Below, in pieces: positions 10,178-20,427 of a DNA stretch of 64,000 bases. The stretch's first letter is position 1, and each line of letters starts with the position of its first letter. The position numbers and the translations under genes were made by a program. The notes beneath the pieces were generated by a model, which worked only from the letters and a program-made list of their open reading frames with translations, ran no database searches and was not told where the DNA came from. The DNA comes from Mesorhizobium sp. B1-1-8 (GTDB taxonomy: Bacteria; Pseudomonadota; Alphaproteobacteria; Rhizobiales; Rhizobiaceae), in NCBI RefSeq assembly GCF_006442795.2, contig NZ_CP083956.1, positions 2,643,501 to 2,707,500 on the forward strand, written 5' to 3'.

Positions 10178-11481
10178 GCTGGCTTGGCGGCAGCGGTGAT
10201 GCTTCTTCGCGCCGGTCCGGCACGCTCACCGTGCTGGATGTGGGCTCGAGCAAGGTTTGCTGCGTGGTGGCGAAGCTGCGGCCGCGCGAGGATGGCAAGC
10301 TTCTGCGCGGGCGCTCGCATCGCATCCAGGTGATCGGCATCGGCCATCAGAAATCGCAGGGCGTGAAGTCGGGAGTCGTGGTCGATCTCGACCGCGCAGA
10401 GCATGCGATCCGCCTTGCCGTCGATGCGGCCGAGCGCATGGCCGGACTGACCGTCGATTCCCTCATCGTCAACATGACGGCCGGCCGGCTGAAGAGCGAG
10501 GCCTTCTCGGCAACCATCAATCTCGGCGGCCACCAGGTCGAGGAAGCCGACATCAAGCGTGTGCTCGCCGCCGGCGCCAAGCAGGCATTGCGGTCCGAGC
10601 GGGAGGTGGTCCATTCGCTTCCCGTCGGCTTCTCGCTCGATGCCGAACGCGGCGTGCGCGATCCGCGCGGCATGGTCGGCGATGCGCTGGGCGTCGACAT
10701 GCACGTGCTGACGGGCGATGCGGCGCCGATGCGCAATCTGGAGCTCTGCATCAACCGCTCGCATCTATCCGTCGAGCGCCTGGTGGCGACGCCCTACGCC
10801 AGCGGGCTGGCAGCACTGGTCGACGACGAGCTCGAAATGGGCGCGGCCTGCATCGACATGGGTGGCGGCACCACAACGATCTCGGTGTTCTCGGAAGGCA
10901 AGTTCGTGCATGGCGACGCCATCGCGATCGGCGGCAACCACGTGACGCTCGACATGGCCAAGGGGCTGTCGACCTCGCTCGACGCCGCCGAGCGGCTGAA
11001 GGTCATGCACGGTTCGGCGCTGCCCGGCAGCGCCGATGATCGTGACCTGGTTTCGATCCAGCCGATCGGCGAGGAAGGCGAGATGCCGCTGCAGATCCCG
11101 CGCTCGGTGATGACGCGCATCATCCGCGCCCGCATCGACGAGACGCTGGAACTGCTGCGCGACCGACTCAACAAATCCGGCTACGGCAATGCCGTCGGCA
11201 AGCGTGTCGTGCTCACCGGTGGCGCCAGCCAACTGTCAGGCCTGCCGGAAGCGGCGCGCCGCATCCTCGGACGCAATGTGCGCATCGGCCGGCCGCTCGG
11301 CGTGGCGGGCCTGCCGGAAGCGGCCAAGGGACCGGCGTTCTCGACCCTGGTCGGGCTGCTGATCTATCCGCAGATGGCGAGCTTCGAGAGCCATTCGGCG
11401 AAAGGACTTTCCGGTTTCAGGATGACCGGAACGGGCGGAAAACTGCATCGCATGAGTCAGTGGTTGAGAGACAGTTTTTAA
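10174..11481 (+). CDS. ftsA: Cell division protein FtsA
   Basis: FtsA is the actin-like ATPase that tethers FtsZ filaments to the membrane. The 435-residue protein has VLDVGSSKVCCVV (phosphate 1 loop), the 1C/SHS2 insert with NMTAGRLKSEAF, CIDMGGGTTTISVF (phosphate 2 loop) and VVLTGGASQLSGL (adenosine site). The C-terminus WLRDSF is an amphipathic tail consistent with the membrane-targeting helix. It overlaps ftsQ by 4 bases and lies 67 bases before ftsZ. Confidence 0.96.
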   Translation: MSWLGGSGDASSRRSGTLTVLDVGSSKVCCVVAKLRPREDGKLLRGRSHRIQVIGIGHQKSQGVKSGVVVDLDRAEHAIRLAVDAAERMAGLTVDSLIVNMTAGRLKSEAFSATINLGGHQVEEADIKRVLAAGAKQALRSEREVVHSLPVGFSLDAERGVRDPRGMVGDALGVDMHVLTGDAAPMRNLELCINRSHLSVERLVATPYASGLAALVDDELEMGAACIDMGGGTTTISVFSEGKFVHGDAIAIGGNHVTLDMAKGLSTSLDAAERLKVMHGSALPGSADDRDLVSIQPIGEEGEMPLQIPRSVMTRIIRARIDETLELLRDRLNKSGYGNAVGKRVVLTGGASQLSGLPEAARRILGRNVRIGRPLGVAGLPEAAKGPAFSTLVGLLIYPQMASFESHSAKGLSGFRMTGTGGKLHRMSQWLRDSF

Positions 11482-11548
11482 TTTGACGGGGACAGCCCCA
11501 TAGGCGGCCGCAGCGGCGAGGCGGCGGGAAAGGCAAAGGACGGAGACA

Positions 11549-13204
11549 ATGACCATCAATCTGCAGAAGCCGGACATCACCGAGCTTAAGCCGCGCATCA
11601 CCGTGTTCGGTGTCGGCGGCGGCGGCGGCAATGCCGTAAACAATATGATCACCGCCGGCTTGCGCGGCGTCGAGTTCGTGGTGGCCAACACCGATGCGCA
11701 GGCGCTGACGATGTCGAAGGCGGAGCGGCTGATCCAGCTCGGCGCGCATGTCACCGAAGGGCTCGGCGCCGGTTCGCAGCCGGAAGTCGGCCGCGCGGCG
11801 GCGGAAGAGTGCATCGACGAGATCATCGATCATCTCTCCAACACCCATATGTGCTTCGTCACCGCCGGCATGGGCGGCGGCACCGGCACCGGCGCTGCTC
11901 CGGTCGTTGCCCGCGCCGCGCGCGAAAAGGGCATCCTCACCGTCGGCGTCGTCACCAAGCCGTTCCACTTCGAAGGCCAGCGCCGCATGAAGACGGCCGA
12001 CATGGGCATCGAGGAACTGCAGAAATGCGTCGATACGCTGATCGTCATCCCCAACCAGAACCTGTTCAGGCTGGCCAATGACAAGACCACCTTCGCCGAT
12101 GCCTTCGCCATGGCCGACCAGGTGCTCTATTCCGGCGTCGCCTGCATCACCGACCTGATGGTCAAGGAAGGCCTGATCAATCTCGACTTCGCCGACGTGC
12201 GCTCGGTGATGCGCGAGATGGGCAAGGCGATGATGGGCACCGGCGAGGCTTCGGGCGAGGGCCGCGCGATGGCAGCGGCGGAAGCCGCCATCGCCAACCC
12301 GCTGCTCGACGAGACCTCGATGAAGGGCGCCAAGGGCCTGCTGATCTCGATCACCGGCGGCCGCGACCTCACCCTGTTCGAGGTCGACGAGGCCGCGACC
12401 CGCATCCGCGAGGAGGTCGACCAGGACGCCAACATCATCCTCGGCGCCACCTTCGACGAGGATCTGGAAGGCGTGATCCGCGTCTCGGTCGTCGCCACCG
12501 GCATCGACAAGTCGGCGGCCGAAATCGCTGCTGCGCCGATCTCGATCCGCGCGCCGCAAAAGCCGGTTGCCCGTCCAGCAGCGCCTGTTCAGGAAAGCCG
12601 TCCCGCACCGGTTCAGCAGCAGGCTTACGAGCCTCGCGCCTTTGATCCGGTCGCCGAAGCGATCCAGCTTGCCGAGGCCAACGCCGCCGCGATGGCGCAG
12701 CCGCGTCAGGCGCCGGTCGACGACTTCCGTCCGCAGAGCAAGATCTTCCAGGCTCCGCCGGCGCAGCCTCAGCCGCAGCCGGTGGTGCAGCAGCAGATCG
12801 TGCAGCCGGCGCCGCTGCGCGAAATGCCGCAGCCGATGGCGGCGGCGCCGCAGCGCATGCCGCGCGTCGAGGACTTTCCGCCGGTGGTGAAGGCCGAGGT
12901 GGAAGCCAAGAGCCGCCCCGCCGACCATGAGAACAGCGGACCGATGGGATTGATCAAGCGGCTGACCAACGGCCTGACCCGCCGCGAGGAAGAGCCGGCG
13001 CGGCTCCAGCCGGCGCAGCCGCGCGAGCCGAAACTGCGCCAGGCAGCACCGGAAATGCGCCGCCTCGCCAGCCAGGATCCGCAGCTCTACGCGCCGCGTC
13101 GCGGCCAGCTTGACGACCAGGGCCGGCTGACGCCGCAGGCGCGTACAGTCCAGGAAGACGACCAGCTGGAGATTCCGGCGTTCCTGCGCCGCCAGGCCAA
13201 CTGA
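11549..13204 (+). CDS. ftsZ: Cell division GTPase FtsZ with long C-terminal linker
   Basis: FtsZ polymerises into the cytokinetic ring. The 551-residue product has the tubulin-type GTPase core: [20 protein letters not shown], the signature GGGTGTG (residues 109-115) and the T7-loop region [11 protein letters not shown]. The core ends near residue 320 and is followed by an intrinsically disordered linker of about 215 residues rich in Pro, Gln, Ala and Arg, then the conserved C-terminal peptide [10 protein letters not shown] that binds FtsA and other partners. The long linker is usual for rhizobia (E. coli FtsZ has 383 residues). A hairpin follows the stop. Confidence 0.98.
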   Translation: MTINLQKPDITELKPRITVFGVGGGGGNAVNNMITAGLRGVEFVVANTDAQALTMSKAERLIQLGAHVTEGLGAGSQPEVGRAAAEECIDEIIDHLSNTHMCFVTAGMGGGTGTGAAPVVARAAREKGILTVGVVTKPFHFEGQRRMKTADMGIEELQKCVDTLIVIPNQNLFRLANDKTTFADAFAMADQVLYSGVACITDLMVKEGLINLDFADVRSVMREMGKAMMGTGEASGEGRAMAAAEAAIANPLLDETSMKGAKGLLISITGGRDLTLFEVDEAATRIREEVDQDANIILGATFDEDLEGVIRVSVVATGIDKSAAEIAAAPISIRAPQKPVARPAAPVQESRPAPVQQQAYEPRAFDPVAEAIQLAEANAAAMAQPRQAPVDDFRPQSKIFQAPPAQPQPQPVVQQQIVQPAPLREMPQPMAAAPQRMPRVEDFPPVVKAEVEAKSRPADHENSGPMGLIKRLTNGLTRREEEPARLQPAQPREPKLRQAAPEMRRLASQDPQLYAPRRGQLDDQGRLTPQARTVQEDDQLEIPAFLRRQAN

Positions 13205-13532
13205 TCGTTAACGATTTATAACGGTTGTTAACAGGCAGACGAGCGACCGTCTGCCTGTTGGCATTTTAAAATGGTGATAAAACAGAGGCTTACGTGTATT
13301 TCCTCGCGTCCAGATGCGGTTACACCGGGAAAGAAACCGTGATTTGGAGTCTCCCGGCGGGACCACTATCTTCGCGCCGGACTAAAGTCGGTTTGCCGGG
13401 ATTCGGGGAGTTGGCCCTGCCTGCCGATCATCAGAGCCGCATGCCCTTGTTTATTTTGCCGCTTTCATGCGGACGCCAAATGATCCATTTGGCCGCAAAA
13501 TGCGCAAGCGGCTGACGAAGCGGACGCAGGCT
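13205..13532. other. ftsZ-lpxC intergenic region
   Basis: This 328-base region holds the ftsZ hairpin (13230-13259), a 12-bp perfect palindrome CATTTTAAAATG (13262-13273), and the lpxC leader. A frame at 13294-13515 has no recognisable features and I do not call it a gene. If lpxC starts at an upstream in-frame ATG (13467 or 13500), the region shortens accordingly. Confidence 0.6.
13230..13259 (+). terminator. Hairpin after ftsZ
   Basis: AACAGGCAGAC (13230-13240) pairs perfectly with GTCTGCCTGTT (13249-13259) around an 8-base loop, 26 bases after the ftsZ stop, followed by GGCATTTTAAAAT. The 11-bp stem and the weak T-rich stretch make a plausible terminator of the division operon. Confidence 0.75.
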
Positions 13533-14480
13533 ATGGGGTTTGTCTTGCACGACTATCAGACGACAGTTAAATCGCGTGCGACGCTGACCGGCGCGGGCGT
13601 CCACAGCGGCAAACCCGTCACCGTTCATTTCCTGCCCGCCGACGCCGATACCGGCATCGTGTTCCACCTTTCGGATGGCGGTGCGGGCCGCGAGTTCCGC
13701 GCGCTGGTTTCCGAGGTCGGCGCGACCGATCTTTGCACCATGCTCGGCGATCCTGCCGGCCAGCATATCGGCACTGTCGAGCACCTGATGGCGACGGTGT
13801 TTGGGCTCGGCATCGACAACCTCATCATCGAGATCGACGGTCCGGAGGTCCCCATTCTCGACGGCAGCGCGGTTGCCTTCGTCGAGGCCATCGACCAGGC
13901 CGGCATCGAGACGCTGCCGGTCAAGCGCCGCTATATCCGCGTGGTCAAGCCGGTCCGCATCGAAGCCGGCGCGTCCTGGGCCGAATTCCGCCCCTATGAC
14001 GGCACGCGCTTCGAGGTCGAGATCGATTTCGAAAGCCCGGCGATCGGCCGTCAGCTTTTTGCCTCCGACATCAACGCCGACATCTTCCGCCGCGACATCG
14101 CGCGGGCCCGCACCTTCGGCTTCATGAAGGATGTCGAGCGACTGTGGGCGGCCGGCTACGCGCTCGGCTCGTCGCTCGAGAATTCGCTGGTCATCGGTGA
14201 CGACAACCGCGTCATCAATGTCGGCGGGCTGCGCTACCCGAACGAGTTCGCCCGCCACAAGACGCTCGATGCCATGGGCGATCTGGCGCTGGCCGGGGCG
14301 CGTTTCATCGGCTGCTTCCGCTCCTATCGCGGCGGCCACCGGATGAACGCTGCGGCGCTGCGCCGCCTGCTTTCGGACCGCACGGCCTTCGAGATCGTCG
14401 AGACCAGGCGCCGCGATCGCGGCCGCAGCGCCGAGATGATCGCTGTCAGCGGGCCGGTCTACGCACCCTGGGTGATCTGA
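13533..14480 (+). CDS. lpxC: UDP-3-O-acyl-N-acetylglucosamine deacetylase (LpxC)
   Basis: LpxC is the zinc deacetylase that commits UDP-3-O-acyl-GlcNAc to lipid A synthesis. With ATG at 13533 the product is 315 residues, the family length; the upstream in-frame ATGs at 13467 and 13500 would add 22 or 11 basic residues absent from typical LpxC proteins, so I prefer the shorter form although its ribosome site is not strong. Zinc ligands are visible: H84 in TVEHLMAT, and H242 and D246 in RHKTLDAMGD; the catalytic-base histidine is in GGHRMN (H269). Its position directly after ftsZ is the usual one. Confidence 0.95.
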   Translation: MGFVLHDYQTTVKSRATLTGAGVHSGKPVTVHFLPADADTGIVFHLSDGGAGREFRALVSEVGATDLCTMLGDPAGQHIGTVEHLMATVFGLGIDNLIIEIDGPEVPILDGSAVAFVEAIDQAGIETLPVKRRYIRVVKPVRIEAGASWAEFRPYDGTRFEVEIDFESPAIGRQLFASDINADIFRRDIARARTFGFMKDVERLWAAGYALGSSLENSLVIGDDNRVINVGGLRYPNEFARHKTLDAMGDLALAGARFIGCFRSYRGGHRMNAAALRRLLSDRTAFEIVETRRRDRGRSAEMIAVSGPVYAPWVI

Positions 14481-14635
14481 TTTTTAACGATTTTCTGGCG
14501 TTATAGGGGCGGGGTTGTGTTGCGCGGATGCATCACAAACTCCCGAAATTGTGCAGCCTCGCGCATTGCGTCAAACCGCCACAAAAATGTGCGATTGGCC
14601 GCAGATAGCGTTGCCGGGCAAGGGGAATATGGTTT

Positions 14636-15553
14636 ATGGCTGCGGCCCGGACCGAAACGGCGCCGAAAGGGCGGATTCCAAACATGTTTTTTTCGCGAGT
14701 TGGTCAATCGGTAGCGCCGCATCGGGCTGTTTTCCTGGCGCTGTCGGTGGTCGTTCCTTCGCTGGTGCTGTCCGCCTGCCTGTCGTCCGAGAAGGACGTT
14801 AATCTGGCGACCTATGTCGACCAGACCGAACCGGCGGACGTTCTCTACAACCAGGGCCTCGCCAATTTGAACGCCGGCCGCCTGGACGAAGCGAGCAAGA
14901 AGTTCGATGCTGTCGACCGTCAGCATCCCTATTCGGAATTCGCCCGCAAATCGATGGTTATGGGCGCCTTCGCCGACTATCGCGCCGGCAATTATGACGA
15001 GGCGATCGGCTCGGCCAAGCGCTATCTGACGCTCTATCCGTCGACGGACGATGCTGCCTACGCGCAGTACATCATCGGCTTGAGCTACTACCGTCAGATC
15101 AAGGACGTCACCCAGGACCAGAAGGAAGCGCGCCAGACCGTGCAGACCATGCAGGAACTGGTGACGCGCTGGCCGACCTCCGAATATGTCGATGACGCCA
15201 AGGACAAGATCCGCTTCGCCACCGACCAGCTCGCCGGCAAGGAAATGCAGATCGGCCGCTATTATCTCGAGCGCCGCGAATATATCGCCGCCGTCAAGCG
15301 CTTCCGCACCGTGGTCGAGAATTATTCCAACACGCGCCATGTCGAAGAGGCGCTCGCGCGCCTGACCGAGAGCTATTACGCCATGGGTCTGACCTCGGAA
15401 GCGCAGACCGCCGCGGCGGTGCTTGGTCACAACTATCCGGACAGCCAGTGGTACAAGGACTCCTACAAGCTCCTGCAGAGCAATGGGCTTGAGCCGCGCG
15501 AAAATGCCGGGTCGTGGATCTCCAAGGCCGGGAAACTGATTACCGGCGCCTGA
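14636..15553 (+). CDS. bamD: Outer-membrane assembly lipoprotein BamD
   Basis: BamD is the essential outer-membrane lipoprotein of the BAM complex that folds beta-barrel proteins. The protein has a hydrophobic segment ending in the lipobox LSAC, so the mature protein begins at that cysteine, then tetratricopeptide-type helical repeats ([48 protein letters not shown]). ATG at 14636 follows AGGGGAA by 8 bases and gives 305 residues; ATG at 14684 would give a more ordinary signal peptide but has a weaker ribosome site. The order lpxC-bamD-recN is common in alphaproteobacteria. The 155-base upstream gap probably holds its promoter. Confidence 0.93.
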   Translation: MAAARTETAPKGRIPNMFFSRVGQSVAPHRAVFLALSVVVPSLVLSACLSSEKDVNLATYVDQTEPADVLYNQGLANLNAGRLDEASKKFDAVDRQHPYSEFARKSMVMGAFADYRAGNYDEAIGSAKRYLTLYPSTDDAAYAQYIIGLSYYRQIKDVTQDQKEARQTVQTMQELVTRWPTSEYVDDAKDKIRFATDQLAGKEMQIGRYYLERREYIAAVKRFRTVVENYSNTRHVEEALARLTESYYAMGLTSEAQTAAAVLGHNYPDSQWYKDSYKLLQSNGLEPRENAGSWISKAGKLITGA

Positions 15554-15558
15554 AGCTG

Positions 15559-17232
15559 ATGCTGTCCAGACTGTCGATCCGCGATATCGTTCTGATCGAG
15601 AAGCTGGACATCGACTTCCTGCCCGGCCTTTCGGTGCTGACCGGCGAGACCGGCGCCGGCAAATCCATCCTGCTCGATGCGCTGTCGCTGGCGCTTGGCG
15701 CGCGCGGCGATGCCTCGCTGGTCCGCCACGGCGCGGCGCAAGGCCAAGTCATCGCGGTGTTCGACGTGCCGCGCAACCATCCGGCCCGCGCGATGCTCGC
15801 TGAGAACGCCATTGAGGACGACGGCGACATCATCCTGCGCCGTGTCCAGACGGCGGATGGCCGCACGCGCGTGTTTGTTAATGATCAGCCCTCCAGCGTC
15901 ACGTTGATGCGCGATGTCGGCCGTGCGCTGGTCGAGATCCATGGCCAGCACGATGAGCGCGCCCTGGTCGATCCCGGCGCGCATCGCGACTTGCTGGACA
16001 GCTTTGGCGGCCATCTGGGCTCGGCGCGTGGAGCGGGCGAGGCCTGGCGCTACTGGCTCGGTTGCGAGCAGGAACTGTCAAGGCATCGCGCCAAGGTCGA
16101 GGCGGCGGCGCGTGAGGCCGACTATCTGCGCGCCTCCGTCGCGGAGCTGACGAAGCTCGATCCCCAACCAGGGGAAGAGGCCGTTCTCGCCGAGTTGCGC
16201 GCGACGATGATGCGGGCAGAAAAGATCGCCTCGGAAATCCATGATGCGCAGGACGTGCTGTCTGGGCCGTCCTCGCCCCTGCCGCAGCTTGCCAGCCTGC
16301 TCCGGCGGCTGCAGCGCAAGGCGGGCGAAGCACCGGGCCTGCTCGACGACGTGGTGAAATCGCTGGACGAGGCGATGATCTCGCTCGACGCGGCGCAGTC
16401 CGGCGTCGAAGCCGCGCTTCGCGCCACCGAATATGATCCGCAGCGTCTGGAGAAGGCGGAGGAGCGGCTGTTTTCGCTGCGCGCCGCCTCGCGCAAGCAC
16501 AATGTCGCCGTCGACGACCTGGCGCAGCTGCGCGACACGATGGTGGCCGACCTTGCCGACCTCGATGCCGGCGAAGAGCGGCTACACGGGTTGGAGAAGC
16601 AGGCGGCCGCCGCGCGCAAGGCCTATGACATTGCCGCCGCGCAGCTTTCCTCGCTGCGTCATGCCGCCGCCGCGGGCCTGACCAAAGCGGTGATGGCCGA
16701 ATTGCCGGCACTCAAGCTCGAACGGGCCGAGTTCATCGTCGAAATTGCAAGCGACGCCGAAGGCCGCATGGAAGAGGGCATCGATCAGGTCGAGTTCTGG
16801 GTGCGCACCAATCCAGGCACAAGGCCAGGCCCGATGATGAAGGTGGCTTCGGGGGGCGAGCTTTCGCGCTTCCTTTTGGCGCTTAAAGTGGCGCTGGCCG
16901 ACCGTGGCTCGGCGCCGACCTTGGTTTTCGACGAAATCGACACCGGTGTCGGCGGCGCCGTGGCCGACGCCATCGGCCAGCGGCTGGCGAGGTTGTCGAA
17001 ACGTGTGCAGGTGCTTTCCGTCACCCATGCACCGCAAGTGGCGGCGCGCGCGGCCACGCATTTCCTGATCTCCAAGTCCGGCGGCAGCGACCGTGTCGCC
17101 ACCGGCATTGCGGAGATGGACCGCGCGGCGCGCCAGGAAGAGATCGCGCGCATGCTCGCCGGCGCCACCATCACCGACGAAGCCCGCGCCGCCGCCGAGC
17201 GGCTGCTGCGCGAGAATACGGCCGCGGCTTAG
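15559..17232 (+). CDS. recN: DNA repair protein RecN
   Basis: RecN is an SMC-like ATPase that acts at DNA double-strand breaks. The ATG at 15559, 5 bases after the bamD stop, gives 557 residues, the usual size. Visible are the N-terminal MLSRLSIRDIVLIEKL, Walker A GETGAGKS (residues 29-36), a central coiled-coil region rich in Ala, Glu and Arg, the ABC signature ASGGELSRF and the Walker B/D-loop VFDEIDTGVGG. Close spacing suggests cotranscription with bamD. Confidence 0.96.
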   Translation: MLSRLSIRDIVLIEKLDIDFLPGLSVLTGETGAGKSILLDALSLALGARGDASLVRHGAAQGQVIAVFDVPRNHPARAMLAENAIEDDGDIILRRVQTADGRTRVFVNDQPSSVTLMRDVGRALVEIHGQHDERALVDPGAHRDLLDSFGGHLGSARGAGEAWRYWLGCEQELSRHRAKVEAAAREADYLRASVAELTKLDPQPGEEAVLAELRATMMRAEKIASEIHDAQDVLSGPSSPLPQLASLLRRLQRKAGEAPGLLDDVVKSLDEAMISLDAAQSGVEAALRATEYDPQRLEKAEERLFSLRAASRKHNVAVDDLAQLRDTMVADLADLDAGEERLHGLEKQAAAARKAYDIAAAQLSSLRHAAAAGLTKAVMAELPALKLERAEFIVEIASDAEGRMEEGIDQVEFWVRTNPGTRPGPMMKVASGGELSRFLLALKVALADRGSAPTLVFDEIDTGVGGAVADAIGQRLARLSKRVQVLSVTHAPQVAARAATHFLISKSGGSDRVATGIAEMDRAARQEEIARMLAGATITDEARAAAERLLRENTAAA

Positions 17233-17427
17233 CTTCCCGGAAGCCACCCCTTCCCGGCTTGGCCCGACCTCGATCTCAACGCATCCCGGCTGCTTGATTC
17301 TCCATGCTGGAAAGCAGAGTCAGCAGATGACTGCATCCCGCTGTTCAACAATGATTTTTGCGCAGGCCGACTCCCTGCCGGCGAATCCTGATTTATAGTG
17401 GCCCGCCATAGTCGAGGAACGCGCTGC

Positions 17428-19635
17428 ATGTCGGAAAAGCCAGTCGAATCATTGAGCGAGAGCGAAGCCGTGGACGAGCTGAAGCGGCTGGCTGAAGAGA
17501 TCGCGGTGCACGACCGGCATTATCACACCGAGGACGCGCCGACGATCACGGACGCTGAGTACGACGCGCTGCGCCGGCGCAACCTCGCCATCGAGGAGCG
17601 TTTCCCGGATCTGGTGCGCGAGGATTCGCCGTCGCGCCGCGTCGGCGCGCCGCTGGCCGAGGGCTTTGCCAAAGTGCGCCACGCGGTGCCGATGCTCAGC
17701 CTCGCCAAGGCCTACACCGACCAGGACGTCGCCGACTTCATCGAACGCGGGCGGCGCTTCTTCGACCGCGACAAGGATCTCGACATTGCCTTCACGGCCG
17801 AGCCGAAGATCGACGGGTTGTCGGCCTCGCTGCGCTATGAAAACGGCGTGTTCGTGCAGGGCGCGACGCGCGGCGATGGCGCCGTCGGCGAAGACATCAC
17901 GGCCAATCTCAAGACCATTTCCGATATTCCGAAGACGCTGAAGGGATCCGGCTGGCCGGACGTCATCGAGGTGCGGGGCGAGGTCTACATGACCTATGCC
18001 GAATTCGAGGCGCTGAAGGAGCGCTCGGCGGCGATCGGCGGCCAGGATTATGTCAATCCACGCAACACGGCGGCCGGCTCGCTGCGGCAGAAGGACCCGA
18101 CGGTCACCGCCAGCCGCAACCTTAAATTCTTCGCCTATGCCTGGGGCTATACGACGGCGGATCCCGCGCCGACCCAATACGCCGCCGTGCAGAAATTCGC
18201 CGAATGGGGGTTCAAGGTCAGCCCGCTGATGGTGCGGGCTAAGTCGGTCGAGGAACTGATCGCGCATTATCACCGGATCGAGGATCAGCGCTCCTCGCTC
18301 GGCTATGACATCGACGGCGTCGTCTACAAGGTCGACCAGTTGGAACTGCAGCGCCGCTGGGGTTTCGTCACCGGCGAGCCGCGCTGGGCGGTTGCCCACA
18401 AATTCCCGGCCGAGCAGGCGATGACGACGGTGGAACGGATCGATATCCAGGTCGGCCGCACCGGCACGCTGGCGCCGGTTGCGCGGCTGGCGCCGGTGAC
18501 GGTCGGCGGCGTGGTGGTCGAGAACGTCACCCTCCACAACGAAGATTATATCAAAGGCTTCGACAGCAACGGCCAGCCGATCCGCGACGGCATCGACGTG
18601 CGCATAGGCGACACGGTCGTCATCCAACGGGCAGGCGACGTCATTCCGCAGATCGTCAGCGTCGTCGTCGACAAACGGCCGGCCGATGCCGTGCCTTACG
18701 AATTTCCGCACACCTGTCCGGTCTGCGGTTCGCCGGCGACGCGCGAGATCAACGAGAAGACCGGCAAGGAAGATTCCCGCCGGCGCTGCACCGGCGAGCT
18801 GATCTGCGCCGCGCAGGCGGTGGAAAGATTGCGTCACTTCGTGTCGCGCGGCGCGCTCGATATTGAAGGCCTGGGCGCCGAAAACATCGACTTGTTCTTC
18901 AATCGCGGATTGGTCAAGACGGCGGCCGACATCTTCACGCTCAAGGATAGGCGGCCCGCTGTCACCAGGGCGCTGGCAGAGCGGCGGGAGGAGCAGGCGC
19001 GGCAGCGCGAGGCGGCATCCGGCAAGGCGCGCAAGAATGCGCGCAGTGTCGAGGAGCGCAATTATGAAAGCCTCGACAAGCTGTTCGCGGCCATCGATGC
19101 GCGCCGCGAGCCGGAGCTCGACCGCTTCATCTTTGCGCTTGGCATCCGCCACATCGGCGAGACGACGGCCGCGGTGCTTGCCCGTCAGTTCTCGACCATC
19201 GAGGAGCTGATCCGCGTCGGCAAGGAGACGGCCAAGGCCGAGGATCCACACAGCGTCTTTCCGTCGATCAACGGCATCGGCGACACGGTTATCAACGCGC
19301 TGCGCGATTTCTTCTGCAACGAACGCAATGACGCCGTGCTCGACGCGCTGCTGGCGCAGGTCCATCCGAAGCCCTATGTCGTGGAGATCTCGGCCGGCAG
19401 CGAAGTGTCTGGCAAGACGATCGTGTTCACCGGCACGCTGGAAAAGGTAACGCGGTCCGAAGCCAAGGCGATGGCGGAGCGCCTCGGCGCCAAGGTCGCG
19501 GGCTCGGTTTCGGCGAAGACCGATCTGGTGGTGGCCGGGCCTGGCGCCGGATCCAAGCTGAAGGTCGCCACCGACCTCGGCATCGAGGTGATCGACGAGG
19601 ATACCTGGCTGCAGCGGATAGGCAGGGGCGGCTGA
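17428..19635 (+). CDS. ligA: NAD+-dependent DNA ligase (LigA)
   Basis: LigA seals nicks in replication and repair. The ATG at 17428 gives 735 residues. Domains in order: Ia domain (YHTEDAPTITDAEYD), adenylation domain with the catalytic lysine in EPKIDG (K127), GDGAVGEDIT, OB fold, the zinc-finger region (CPVCGSP, then RRCTGELIC), helix-hairpin-helix region, and a C-terminal BRCT domain (GKTIVFTGTLEKVTRSEAKAMAERLGAKV). An Arg/Ala/Glu-rich stretch between the zinc finger and the HhH domain lengthens it relative to the E. coli enzyme (671 residues), as in other rhizobia. The 195-base upstream gap carries its promoter; the stop overlaps the next gene. Confidence 0.97.
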   Translation: MSEKPVESLSESEAVDELKRLAEEIAVHDRHYHTEDAPTITDAEYDALRRRNLAIEERFPDLVREDSPSRRVGAPLAEGFAKVRHAVPMLSLAKAYTDQDVADFIERGRRFFDRDKDLDIAFTAEPKIDGLSASLRYENGVFVQGATRGDGAVGEDITANLKTISDIPKTLKGSGWPDVIEVRGEVYMTYAEFEALKERSAAIGGQDYVNPRNTAAGSLRQKDPTVTASRNLKFFAYAWGYTTADPAPTQYAAVQKFAEWGFKVSPLMVRAKSVEELIAHYHRIEDQRSSLGYDIDGVVYKVDQLELQRRWGFVTGEPRWAVAHKFPAEQAMTTVERIDIQVGRTGTLAPVARLAPVTVGGVVVENVTLHNEDYIKGFDSNGQPIRDGIDVRIGDTVVIQRAGDVIPQIVSVVVDKRPADAVPYEFPHTCPVCGSPATREINEKTGKEDSRRRCTGELICAAQAVERLRHFVSRGALDIEGLGAENIDLFFNRGLVKTAADIFTLKDRRPAVTRALAERREEQARQREAASGKARKNARSVEERNYESLDKLFAAIDARREPELDRFIFALGIRHIGETTAAVLARQFSTIEELIRVGKETAKAEDPHSVFPSINGIGDTVINALRDFFCNERNDAVLDALLAQVHPKPYVVEISAGSEVSGKTIVFTGTLEKVTRSEAKAMAERLGAKVAGSVSAKTDLVVAGPGAGSKLKVATDLGIEVIDEDTWLQRIGRGG

Positions 19636-20321
19636 TGGCGGGCGCATTCAAGGGTTTTGGCGACAAGGCCATTCCATTCCTGAAGGCGCTCGACTTCCAC
19701 CAGAGCCGGGAATGGTTCCAGGAAAACCGCGGCCTCTACGAAAGCGAGCTGCACGAACCGTTCTGCGACCTTGTCGAGACGCTCACCGAGCGTTTTGCGA
19801 CGGCCGGGCTCGGCCTGCGCGGCGACCGCAAGAAGTCGCTGTTCCGCATCAACCGGGACGTGCGTTTCTCCAAGGACAAGCGGCCCTACAACCGGCATCT
19901 GTCTGCCATCCTGTCGCCGGACGGCACCAAGATGGAGCAAGGCGTCTTTTACGTGCATATCGGGCTCGAGCGCAGTTTCGCCGGCGTCGCCTGGTGGCAG
20001 CCGGGACCGGAACTGCTGCAGGCGATGCGCAAGACGATCGTGACGAAGCCCGCGGCGTTCCGCGGCATGGTTTCTGCGCTGAAGAAGGCAAGGCTCGAGC
20101 TGGAGACCGAAGGCTGCCTGAAGCGCGCGCCGCGCGGCTTTGAGGACGTTGCGGAGGCCGATCTCGCCGCCGCCGTCCGCAACAGGCACTTCTATGTTCA
20201 GCAGGCTATCGATCCGGCGACGATCCATTCGCCGGCGCTGGTCGATAACCTCGTCGATTTCACCTTGCGCGCCAAGCCGCTGCTCGACTGGGGCAGGGCG
20301 ATCCAGGGCAAAGCTGGGTAA
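19635..20321 (+). CDS. DUF2461 (TIGR02453) family protein
   Basis: The 228-residue soluble protein begins with FKGFGDKAIPFLKAL and contains NREWFQEN-like SREWFQENR, RINRDVRFSKDKRPYNRHL and VHIGLERSFAGVAWWQP, the conserved pattern of the DUF2461/TIGR02453 family. The biochemical function of the family is not established. Its ATG overlaps the ligA stop (TGATG), so it is cotranslated with LigA; this adjacency hints at but does not show a nucleic-acid or repair role. A 7-bp hairpin lies just after its stop (20338-20356). Confidence 0.9.
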   Translation: MAGAFKGFGDKAIPFLKALDFHQSREWFQENRGLYESELHEPFCDLVETLTERFATAGLGLRGDRKKSLFRINRDVRFSKDKRPYNRHLSAILSPDGTKMEQGVFYVHIGLERSFAGVAWWQPGPELLQAMRKTIVTKPAAFRGMVSALKKARLELETEGCLKRAPRGFEDVAEADLAAAVRNRHFYVQQAIDPATIHSPALVDNLVDFTLRAKPLLDWGRAIQGKAG

Positions 20322-20337
20322 ACGTTACCTTGTTCGG

Positions 20338-20356
20338 CGATCAGTTCTGCTGATCG
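20338..20356 (+). terminator. Hairpin after the DUF2461 gene
   Basis: CGATCAG (20338-20344) and CTGATCG (20350-20356) form a perfect 7-bp stem with loop TTCTG, 17 bases after the stop codon. There is no T-run, so it is only a candidate terminator. Confidence 0.4.
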
Positions 20357-20427
20357 TCGGCTCAAGCGAATTTGTGTGACAAGAAAGGCGACGCTCCCTA
20401 CATCAAGCCGCTCAAGGGAGCAGTTGG

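Noticed and set aside
13208..13232. CtrA-type site (TTAA-N7-TTAA) after ftsZ
   Set aside because: Only half-sites TTAAC are present; the second half does not match at the required spacing, and the location is downstream of ftsZ.
13294..13515. Possible 73-residue gene between ftsZ and lpxC
   Set aside because: Lies in the lpxC leader, no ribosome site, no family.
17233..17427. Degenerate family C palindrome before ligA
   Set aside because: A short CGACCTCGATCTCAACGCA resembles ACCTGAATCTCAACACA, but the left arm is missing.
17449..19647. Minus-strand frame opposite ligA
   Set aside because: Shadow frame of 732 residues; LigA motifs occupy the opposite strand end to end.
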